Source: an uncultured Caryophanales bacterium (lineage in GTDB: Bacteria; Bacillota_I; Bacilli_A; RFN20; CAG-826). Taken from it: a stretch of 64,000 nucleotides of DNA. The stretch is from the NCBI GenBank assembly GCA_946403545.1, contig CAMJAG010000001.1, positions 10,350-74,349 on the forward strand, written 5' to 3'. The position numbers and the translations under genes are program-made. The notes under the pieces were generated by a model. That model saw only the letters and a list, made by a program, of their open reading frames with translations. It ran no database searches and was not told the DNA's origin. Of the stretch, positions 33,721 through 40,959 are shown piece by piece (the stretch's first letter is position 1; each line of letters starts with the position of its first letter).

Positions 33721-36102
33721 ATGTATCCTGAATTACTTGCTATTTTCATTATTACTGGAGTTGTTGAACTCGTTTTAATAGGTGTATTTTTTTATAACCT
33801 AATCAGATATAGATATCTTGGTAATAAATATTTTTACGTAACTGTAAGTGTATTAGTTCTTTTGATGTATTCAACATTCGTCAATAGATCATCAGATCTT
33901 TCTATTTCTATGTTTGGAAACATAGTGTTTGACACTATTGCGGCAGCAGTAGGTAAAGTTGATACTGAAAAGATTTCTTGGCTGTTTTTACCGGGCGAAT
34001 GGAATAAATGGCTAGTAATTTTCTACTTTATCGCCTCATATACAACATTCGCATTCTTATCCATCACAGTTATTCTTAACTTTGCAAAACTCTTCTTAAA
34101 TGCATTTATTTTCTATAAAAGACGAATTATAAATGGAGCAAATGTGTACTATTTGTTCACAGATTCTAGAAATGAAACAGTAATTCCTTTAGCCACTAAA
34201 CTATTAGATGAAACAAAAGGTCGTAAAAACTCAGTTAAAGTTTTCGTTTCTAGAGCATCTTTAAAAACTCAAGAAGGTAATGAATTTAGAGATATGTTAG
34301 TGGGCTTAGGCATTCCTGTTCAAGCTGAAAAATTCTCATACAGGATGGCTAGAAAGATCTTTAATTCTAGATACTTCAAACTACATCTTTTTGATAAGCA
34401 ACAATCGTTTATTTACTTACTTTTCTCAAATGACGAAACCACTACAAAAGTGGCAACTGATTTCAAAACAGCGATTCAAAAGAATCGTAAGTTTAAAAAA
34501 ATTAACGACTTTGTAACTCTTTTAAAGGAAACAAAAGACAAAGATAAATTAGAGAAATTAAAAGAGAACTTTAATGAGAAAGAATATGATTTATTACAAA
34601 AAATCCAAATCTTTGTCACTTATCAAGAAACAGATTTAGATATTCTCCATAACTTCTCTGGAGAGACATTGCATATCATGAATACTCTTTCTAAGTACGA
34701 CATGATTGCTTCTAGATTTGTATTTGATAATCCAATCTCTCAATTAGTGGACTTAAACAACATCAAACTTAAAGAAGACAATAAACATTTAAATGTTACA
34801 CTCCTTGGTTTTGGTGTTATTGATAGAGCAATATTTGAAAGAATGACATTCTCTTATCAACTTTATGGAGATAATATTAACAAAGTTAATTACCATGTTT
34901 TAGATAGAGATGCTGATTCTTTAATTAAACCTTATGTAAACGAATATACAGATAGAAATAACAGTGTTTATCTATACTCTATCGACTCCGCTTTCGATGG
35001 AGAAGATTTAAGACACTACGAAACAATTGATAGATATATCTCATCATTGCAAAACGATCCAAACCGTTTCCAAGATGATGGTTTTGAAATCTTTGTTATT
35101 TCAGTCATAAACTCAAATAACGATTTAAATATCGCGCTTAACTTAAGAAGAGCTATCTTAAAATACTTCAATGATAGATGTGAACAAGTTGTTATTTACG
35201 TCAGAGTTGCAGAAAGACTCATTGGAGAACAATTCAGAGGTTCAAATCTTTCATACACATACGAAACTCTCTCTCATATTCACGAAGTAAAAGACTTCAA
35301 TAAGAAATCTGATGTAGAGAAAGAAGCATACTTCAACTCATTCAAGGACGAGGAAGAAAGAAAAGCAGCAGAGAAAAGATTAATTAAAGATTTAAAAGCA
35401 CCTATCATTCTCTTTGGTAATGATGCAATTATGTCCACATATCTTGCTAGAGAACATAAATACTTCATGGGATTCGCTGAAAACGCTTGGAAATCCTACC
35501 AATTAGAACAAGCTTATAACAATTATTCTGAAACTCAACTTGATAGATTATGGTTAAGACAAAATAAACAAGAAGTTAAAAATAACACTGATTATGTTCT
35601 TTCACTTAGAACAAAGCTAAACTTATTTGGCTACAAACTAAATCTAAATAAACAAGAAAACCAATACTTAATGGTTCCTGGTGATGATGTTTCAATTCTT
35701 ACTTCAGGTGAAAATGAAGAAACATTCCTTGAAAGAACAAAACTTAAAGATGAAACTGGTGATGTTGCAAAAGTTCTTAAGATTGCTGATATGGAACATA
35801 ACCGCTGGTTACAATCCAATAACCAAAGATTTAGATATTTATCTAAAGATTACACAAAGGTCGAGGATCAAGAACTATTTGGAGTGAATAAATACACCAA
35901 TGAAAAAGAAATCACAAGGAAATATAACGACAATACACAACACATTTGTATGGTCACTAATGAGGGATTAAGAGACTTCTACAATTATGTTGGAAAGAAA
36001 AATCCTGAATATAAAGATGTCGCTTTAAAACTTGTGTACACAAACGATATTGTTCAGTTAAGAACGATAATCAAAAATGGAACAGAACAAAAGAATAAAT
36101 AA
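33721..36102 (+). CDS. Membrane TrkA-N-like/RyR-domain protein
   Basis: A 793-residue protein. Three membrane helices (about 5-28, 36-55, 97-125) are followed by a cytosolic part with a Rossmann-type segment (VTLLGFGVIDRAIF, about residue 360; VLDRDAD) like TrkA-N/RCK domains. A C-terminal RyR domain begins about residue 688 (ADMEHNRWLQ, then MVTNEGLRDFY). RyR domains in bacteria are predicted ligand sensors, often in nucleotide-based conflict systems. The likely role is a membrane receptor or channel-gating effector answering a small molecule. GAGGT precedes the ATG. Confidence 0.82.
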   Translation: MYPELLAIFIITGVVELVLIGVFFYNLIRYRYLGNKYFYVTVSVLVLLMYSTFVNRSSDLSISMFGNIVFDTIAAAVGKVDTEKISWLFLPGEWNKWLVIFYFIASYTTFAFLSITVILNFAKLFLNAFIFYKRRIINGANVYYLFTDSRNETVIPLATKLLDETKGRKNSVKVFVSRASLKTQEGNEFRDMLVGLGIPVQAEKFSYRMARKIFNSRYFKLHLFDKQQSFIYLLFSNDETTTKVATDFKTAIQKNRKFKKINDFVTLLKETKDKDKLEKLKENFNEKEYDLLQKIQIFVTYQETDLDILHNFSGETLHIMNTLSKYDMIASRFVFDNPISQLVDLNNIKLKEDNKHLNVTLLGFGVIDRAIFERMTFSYQLYGDNINKVNYHVLDRDADSLIKPYVNEYTDRNNSVYLYSIDSAFDGEDLRHYETIDRYISSLQNDPNRFQDDGFEIFVISVINSNNDLNIALNLRRAILKYFNDRCEQVVIYVRVAERLIGEQFRGSNLSYTYETLSHIHEVKDFNKKSDVEKEAYFNSFKDEEERKAAEKRLIKDLKAPIILFGNDAIMSTYLAREHKYFMGFAENAWKSYQLEQAYNNYSETQLDRLWLRQNKQEVKNNTDYVLSLRTKLNLFGYKLNLNKQENQYLMVPGDDVSILTSGENEETFLERTKLKDETGDVAKVLKIADMEHNRWLQSNNQRFRYLSKDYTKVEDQELFGVNKYTNEKEITRKYNDNTQHICMVTNEGLRDFYNYVGKKNPEYKDVALKLVYTNDIVQLRTIIKNGTEQKNK

Positions 36103-36108
36103 CCTATG

Positions 36109-36130
36109 AAAAGCCATAGAACTGGCTTTT
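36109..36130 (+). terminator. Terminator after TrkA/RyR gene
   Basis: AAAAGCCA / TGGCTTTT with a 6-base loop and TCTTTTTA; it separates this gene from the next operon. Confidence 0.88.
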
Positions 36131-36155
36131 CTTTTTACTTTACACTACAAATACA

Positions 36156-36175
36156 CGCATAATGCGTTATATAAT
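36156..36175 (+). promoter_or_regulatory. Promoter with CGCAT-A-ATGCG palindrome before the VirD4/ClpP-like operon
   Basis: TATAAT lies at 36170-36175, with no good -35 (nearest TACAAA at 36146). The 11-base palindrome CGCATAATGCG (36156-36166) sits in the spacer, where a regulator would block or activate polymerase. Confidence 0.6.
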
Positions 36176-36216
36176 GGATTTGTAGAAATACAAATATAGC
36201 AATGGAGAATTAGATT

Positions 36217-37140
36217 ATGATTACAGAAATTCATAAGAATTATTCTGCTTTTCGAGAAATGTTGTTAGCCACAACTGCTTTAAGCAACCGTTCTAGTAAG
36301 AAATATGATGACGATTGCAAAGCAATCATTGATTTCATCGGAGAAGCATATGGTCTAGAAAAAGACCTCGTAGAATATTGTAAAAAGGTCATTTTAGATG
36401 AACTAGTTACAATATCTACTGACCAAGATATCCGCGCTTTCGTAAATTCACATACCGCTGACAGTGAATTAGAAGAATTAGACTCTTTATTAAGCGCTAA
36501 ATGTGATGTTATTGGAGTTATTAGAAACTTTGGAGAAGTTAGAAGTCCTCAATTAAGTGAGACTTGGTTTGACTATAGTCATAGCAATCCATATTATCCA
36601 GAAATTAGATATCAACAATTATCTATCGCTGCTTCCACAGGTAATGTAGTAGCAAATAAGATCGTTGGTATTCTTTCTGTTTTAGGTATTGGATGCGAAG
36701 CTACTAGAGAAAAGGTTCTTTCTGGAGTTTATAGACTTAGACAATGCGCTATTTGGGGAGACATTTCTTCTCTAATTATGATTAGACAAGTTTATAGAAT
36801 CTTAGAAATGAAAGAACAAGTAAAACTCTATGATGAATTAGTGTCATTAGTACCTTTCATGAAAGAAGGAAGAACAGTAATTCCTCAAAGAATTGCAGAG
36901 AAAATCTCTAGAGAAGCAATAGAAACATTCGCAATTATCTGTTCTATTAAACAAGACATTATCTTAAATCAACATAAGTTCTACATAGATTATTCATTCG
37001 TTGAAGTTATGTTACTTAAAGAAGTTGATTACTATGATAAACTCCACTTCATTAATAAATATGACGCTCAAGAGTGGAAAGAAGTTACTAACTCATCATT
37101 TAATCCAAATAAGAAGATTGGATTTAAGATTGGAGAATAG
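36217..37140 (+). CDS. Sel1-repeat-like helical protein, first gene of the VirD4/ClpP operon
   Basis: A 307-residue helical protein without signal or membrane segments. Residues about 130-195 resemble Sel1-type repeats (RYQQLSIAASTGNVVANKIVGIL, with GVYRLRQCAIWGDISSLIMI); the rest is not recognised. The C-terminus is basic and ends KIGFKIGE. Sel1 proteins act as adaptors in protein complexes. It is followed after three bases by the VirD4-like ATPase, so it may be its adaptor. GGAGAA precedes the ATG. Confidence 0.7.
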   Translation: MITEIHKNYSAFREMLLATTALSNRSSKKYDDDCKAIIDFIGEAYGLEKDLVEYCKKVILDELVTISTDQDIRAFVNSHTADSELEELDSLLSAKCDVIGVIRNFGEVRSPQLSETWFDYSHSNPYYPEIRYQQLSIAASTGNVVANKIVGILSVLGIGCEATREKVLSGVYRLRQCAIWGDISSLIMIRQVYRILEMKEQVKLYDELVSLVPFMKEGRTVIPQRIAEKISREAIETFAIICSIKQDIILNQHKFYIDYSFVEVMLLKEVDYYDKLHFINKYDAQEWKEVTNSSFNPNKKIGFKIGE

Positions 37141-37143
37141 ATT

Positions 37144-39108
37144 ATGAAAAGAAGACCATATTCTGAACAAGTATCTCAAAAATACATTGATCAAAATCTT
37201 GAAAACACTCAAATAATGTCCTTCCTTGAATATAAAGGTAAAGGCTACGCTAAATACTTATTTGATGATTTAGCAAAAACTGATATCAAAGGATTCCCAT
37301 TCTCTAGTGATTTTGTATCTTCTAAAGGGAAATCATATTCCTTTATTGATTTTGAAAATCTAAGTGATAAAGAAAAAGCGGATTGTAAACTTAGATTCTT
37401 CTATTTACCTAATTATCATGAGTTATATATCGGTACTACTGGTTCTGGTAAAACTACAGGATGTATTGAACCACAAATCAGAGCGATATCCACTCAAAAG
37501 AATAAAGCTAACTTATTTATTACTGACCCTAAAGGTGAGTTATTTGAACATAATGGTAAATACTTAAAAGACCAAGGTTATAACGTATTTGTTCTTAACT
37601 TTAGAAACTTAGGTAGAACTCATACATGGAATCCACTTAAAGAAATGTATGAAAAACAAATGGAATCTCTCACTATTGGAAAGAATAGTAAGAAATGTAA
37701 TTGTCCAGTAGATAAGTCACTAGCGTTAATGTCTGAAAAGAGTAAATATCAAGGCACATATATTGCTTATAAACACATGGCATTTGCAACACAAGAAGAC
37801 TTTGATAAATACGTGAATATTGAAACTTATTTAAATAAATCCAAAGTTTCTTCATTAGTTAACCAATTATGTGACTGTATCTTTAGTGAAGATAAATCCA
37901 CTACAGATAGAACTTGGAGTGATGGTGCTAGAGGATTATTCCATGGTATTTTATTGTCCATGTTAGAAGAAGCTGTTTTACCAGGAAGTAAGTTTAGCGA
38001 ACAACATATGACATTAAAGACAGTTAACGATATCTTCAATTTAATTAGAGAAGGTAGCGAAACTCGCGATTCATATGGAGATCACTACACTAACGAAGAA
38101 ATGCATGAGAAGATGGTAGACTTCTTGCATGGTAAATCATCTATTTGTATGAGCAAGTTAAATAATATTATTAAGACTGCTCAAACAACGAGAAAAGGGT
38201 TTTTATCAACATTCTTATCCACTACTGAAAAATGGATGCAAGGTCACATCTATCAATTGACAAGTCATACATCTATTTCTCTAGAAGATAATGAACATCC
38301 TTGGGCGGTATTTGTATCCACTAGAGACTATGATAAATCAGATAATGTTATCGCTGGTTTATTCATTGACTGGGTATATAGACAATCTCTACAAGCTGTT
38401 GAAGAGAAACGTAAACTCGGTTTAGAACCTAGACCAATTCACTTCTTATTAGATGAATTCGCTAACATTCCAAGAATCCCTGACTTTGATAATAAGATTG
38501 CTACTGCTAGAAGTAGAAATATGTGGTTCCACTTATTCGTTCAATCTTATGATCAATTAGATTTAATCTATGGAGAAGAAACAGCCTCTATTATCGTAGA
38601 TAACTGTAACCAACAAACATTCTTAGGTTCTCAATCTCAAGAAACTAAAGAAAGATTCTCTAGAGAATGTGGTAAAAAGACTGTTACATCCTTAGAAGGT
38701 GTTATTCATGGTGAAGTTAACGATGTTGTAGAAATCCCAGTTGTGCCTATCACAAGTCTAGATCAAATCAAACCTGGTGAAATGTACACTAAACGTATTT
38801 ATTCTCCAATATTAAGATGTAGCTTTATCAGAAGCTATCAATGCGCTCAACAAGGTATCTTTAAAAACTTCTGGAATAATAAAGCGGAAGAAGAACTTAT
38901 TCCACTTAACTATGTTATTCCTGATGATTTAGAACATTCTTATTTACCAGTATTAAGCGCTATTGAAGTAAGAAGATTATGTCCACCTAGACCAAGAAAT
39001 CCTCGTAGTAGAGTTCAATACGAAGATGAAGACATGGAAGCAGAAGATCCTGAAGACTTTGAAGACTTCTTACATGAAGTTCAACTTAAGATGAAAGGAA
39101 AGAAGTAG
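37144..39108 (+). CDS. VirD4/TraG-like coupling ATPase without membrane domain
   Basis: A 654-residue P-loop motor of the type IV coupling protein family. Walker A GTTGSGKTTG is at 97-106; TDPKGELFEHNG, the Walker B HFLLDEFANIP (about 433-443) and NMWFHLFVQSYDQL are all characteristic. A Cys-containing insert (KCNCPVDKS) lies near residue 180. Ordinary VirD4 proteins carry two N-terminal membrane helices; here the first 90 residues are soluble. No relaxase, VirB or mating-pair genes are near. Immediately downstream (1 and 2 bases) are two ClpP-fold subunits, so the motor may feed substrates to a peptidase rather than to a secretion channel (inference). Confidence 0.9.
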   Translation: MKRRPYSEQVSQKYIDQNLENTQIMSFLEYKGKGYAKYLFDDLAKTDIKGFPFSSDFVSSKGKSYSFIDFENLSDKEKADCKLRFFYLPNYHELYIGTTGSGKTTGCIEPQIRAISTQKNKANLFITDPKGELFEHNGKYLKDQGYNVFVLNFRNLGRTHTWNPLKEMYEKQMESLTIGKNSKKCNCPVDKSLALMSEKSKYQGTYIAYKHMAFATQEDFDKYVNIETYLNKSKVSSLVNQLCDCIFSEDKSTTDRTWSDGARGLFHGILLSMLEEAVLPGSKFSEQHMTLKTVNDIFNLIREGSETRDSYGDHYTNEEMHEKMVDFLHGKSSICMSKLNNIIKTAQTTRKGFLSTFLSTTEKWMQGHIYQLTSHTSISLEDNEHPWAVFVSTRDYDKSDNVIAGLFIDWVYRQSLQAVEEKRKLGLEPRPIHFLLDEFANIPRIPDFDNKIATARSRNMWFHLFVQSYDQLDLIYGEETASIIVDNCNQQTFLGSQSQETKERFSRECGKKTVTSLEGVIHGEVNDVVEIPVVPITSLDQIKPGEMYTKRIYSPILRCSFIRSYQCAQQGIFKNFWNNKAEEELIPLNYVIPDDLEHSYLPVLSAIEVRRLCPPRPRNPRSRVQYEDEDMEAEDPEDFEDFLHEVQLKMKGKK

Positions 39109-39109
39109 T

Positions 39110-39655
39110 ATGGCTAACGATAATTTTGAAGAATTATATAAACAAGGAATTATAGTCATCACTACTGGTATAGAAGATATGGATGTTACTAGTAACATCA
39201 TCTTATCTCTTCTTAATTGGAACAGAATTGATCCAAAGAAAGAATTACAACTCTATATCTCTTCAGTATCTGGAGACTACCTAAATGTCCTTTCTATTTA
39301 TGACGCTATCCAATCAATTAGTAATCCAATTTCAGGATATTGTATTGGTTTAGTTGGTAGTTGCGCTGCACTACTTTTAGCGGCGTGTAACAAAGGTAAA
39401 CGCTACATTTTAGAGCATAGTCAAATTGCTTTAAGAGAGATTTCTGGCATTATTCCTGGTGGAAGTAAACAACAAACAGAAATCGAAATTCTCGCAAACG
39501 AATTAGCGTCTCAAAGAGAAACATTTGAATCTCTTCTTTCAAAACATACAGGTCAATCCGTTGAAGAAATACACCACCTTTGCTATGAAAACACTTATTT
39601 AACTCCTGAAGAAGCTATTAAAAAAGGCTTCGTAGATAAGATTGTGAGGAAATAA
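39110..39655 (+). CDS. ClpP-fold subunit, predicted catalytically inactive (ClpR-like)
   Basis: A 181-residue ClpP-fold protein. LQLYISSVSGDYLNVLSIYDAI and GLVGSCAALLLAACNKGKRY align with ClpP. Ser84 is kept in the nucleophile position, but the His of IHQP is replaced by Arg109 (ALREIS) and the catalytic Asp by Asn (CYENTYLTPEEA). Like cyanobacterial and plastid ClpR, it should be structural. The N-terminus is shorter than in housekeeping ClpP. It follows the VirD4-like gene by one base. Confidence 0.88.
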   Translation: MANDNFEELYKQGIIVITTGIEDMDVTSNIILSLLNWNRIDPKKELQLYISSVSGDYLNVLSIYDAIQSISNPISGYCIGLVGSCAALLLAACNKGKRYILEHSQIALREISGIIPGGSKQQTEIEILANELASQRETFESLLSKHTGQSVEEIHHLCYENTYLTPEEAIKKGFVDKIVRK

Positions 39656-39657
39656 TT

Positions 39658-40170
39658 ATGGATAACAGAATTATTACTTTAAATGGTGAAATCAACGAAG
39701 GAAGCGCGATGAAAGTTATTCTTTCATTACTTCAAATGGATGCTGAAAATAGAAAACAACCAATATATCTATATATCAACTCTCCTGGTGGAAATATTGT
39801 TCATGGATTAGCAATATATGATGTTATGAATAACATATCCGCTCCGGTATATACAGTATGTAATGGCATGGCAGCATCGATGGGTAGTTTCTTACTCTCT
39901 TGTGGTGCTAAAGGACATAGATATTGTTTAAAACACTCTCGTATTCTTATCCATCAACCACTTGTCTATAACAACTATGGAAGAATGATTGAAGAAAGCG
40001 AAGCTCAACAAATCGCCGCTAATTTAAGAAAAGATAGAGATAAATTAGAACAAATCATGGCAGACAATTCTGGTAAAGACATTAAAGTCTTCCATAAGGA
40101 TTGTGAAAGAGACCATTGGATGAGCGCTCAAGAAGCTCTAGACTATGGTCTAATAGATAAGATTATCTAA
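39658..40170 (+). CDS. ClpP-like serine peptidase, catalytic subunit
   Basis: A 170-residue ClpP-family peptidase with the full triad: Ser74 in GMAASMGS, His99 in ILIHQPL and Asp152 in ERDHWMSAQEA. INSPGGNIVHGLAIYD is the usual handle-region start. It is about 25 residues shorter than housekeeping ClpP, lacking a propeptide. It starts two bases after the inactive paralogue; a mixed ClpP/ClpR-like barrel is likely. No Clp ATPase gene is adjacent; the VirD4-like motor is the only ATPase in the operon. Confidence 0.92.
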   Translation: MDNRIITLNGEINEGSAMKVILSLLQMDAENRKQPIYLYINSPGGNIVHGLAIYDVMNNISAPVYTVCNGMAASMGSFLLSCGAKGHRYCLKHSRILIHQPLVYNNYGRMIEESEAQQIAANLRKDRDKLEQIMADNSGKDIKVFHKDCERDHWMSAQEALDYGLIDKII

Positions 40171-40177
40171 GAAAAGA

Positions 40178-40194
40178 GGAAGTCCTAGACTTCC
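40178..40194. terminator. Terminator between convergent operons
   Basis: GGAAGT / ACTTCC with a 5-base loop followed by TTTTATTTC on the plus strand, at the meeting point of the ClpP operon and the TIR-STAND operon. Confidence 0.88.
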
Positions 40195-40196
40195 TT

Positions 40197-40955
40197 TTAT
40201 TTCACTCTATTAAGTATTAACTCAAGTGTTTCTTGGTTATTTGCAACCACTAATGAATCGCTACCAAATTCGTATTCTTTTTTATTGATGGTTTTATAAA
40301 CCATTCCAGCTTCTTTTATCAATAAAAGACCTGGTGCTATATCCCATATGTAATTGTAGTAGCAGATATATGCTTGTGCTTTTGATGTGGCTAATGTAGT
40401 AAAGTCTACACAAGCCGCTCCTAAAAGTCTCGTTTTAAGGAAATTCCCTTGTAAATCCTTCATTAATTCAAATTGTTTATCAAATGAAATGGTTTTGTTA
40501 TCTTTATAAAAATCACTAGATAATAAAACTCCATCTTCATGTTTAATATCTTTATTTACTTTAATAGGTTTTCCATTAAGGAAAGCTCCACCATCTTTCT
40601 TAGCAAGATATAACTCATCCTTATATGGCAAATAGATTATTGATAACACTACTTCTTTCCTTTGGAAAACCGCTAGTTGAATACCACAAAGTTCTATGCC
40701 CATTGAATAGTTACAAGTGCCATCAAGTGGATCGATAACAAAGGTTAGTTCATCTGTTAGTGGTTCGTTTTTACTTTCTTCTGCGATTATTTTTGCTTGA
40801 GGGAATTCTTTTTTAATAGCGTTAACAAAATAATCATTAAGTTCTAAATCCGCTTCTGAGAGTAAGTCATTAATAGATTTATGTTTAATTGATTTATGTT
40901 GCTTAAAGAATATGTCTTTTGAAGATAAAACTAGTTGTTTTAAATACTCTTCCAT
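40197..40955 (-). CDS. Inositol-monophosphatase-family phosphatase, last gene of the TIR-STAND operon
   Basis: A 252-residue member of the lithium-sensitive magnesium phosphatase family. Metal ligands are visible: IIAEES (Glu59/60), IDPLDGT (75-80) and WDIAPG (about 204). The family removes phosphate from inositol phosphates, 3'-phosphoadenosine 5'-phosphate, fructose bisphosphate or NADP. It begins four bases after the stop of the TIR-STAND gene, so it belongs to that operon, unexpectedly for a housekeeping enzyme. A role in removing a phosphorylated messenger is inference. Confidence 0.9.
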   Translation of the reverse strand: MEEYLKQLVLSSKDIFFKQHKSIKHKSINDLLSEADLELNDYFVNAIKKEFPQAKIIAEESKNEPLTDELTFVIDPLDGTCNYSMGIELCGIQLAVFQRKEVVLSIIYLPYKDELYLAKKDGGAFLNGKPIKVNKDIKHEDGVLLSSDFYKDNKTISFDKQFELMKDLQGNFLKTRLLGAACVDFTTLATSKAQAYICYYNYIWDIAPGLLLIKEAGMVYKTINKKEYEFGSDSLVVANNQETLELILNRVK

Positions 40956-40959
40956 GCGA

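Noticed and set aside
36217..40170. The VirD4/TraG-like gene as part of an integrative conjugative element
   Set aside because: No relaxase, integrase, VirB4/VirB6-type or mating-pair gene is in the window, and the ATPase lacks the usual membrane helices. The tight operon with two ClpP-fold genes argues for another role.
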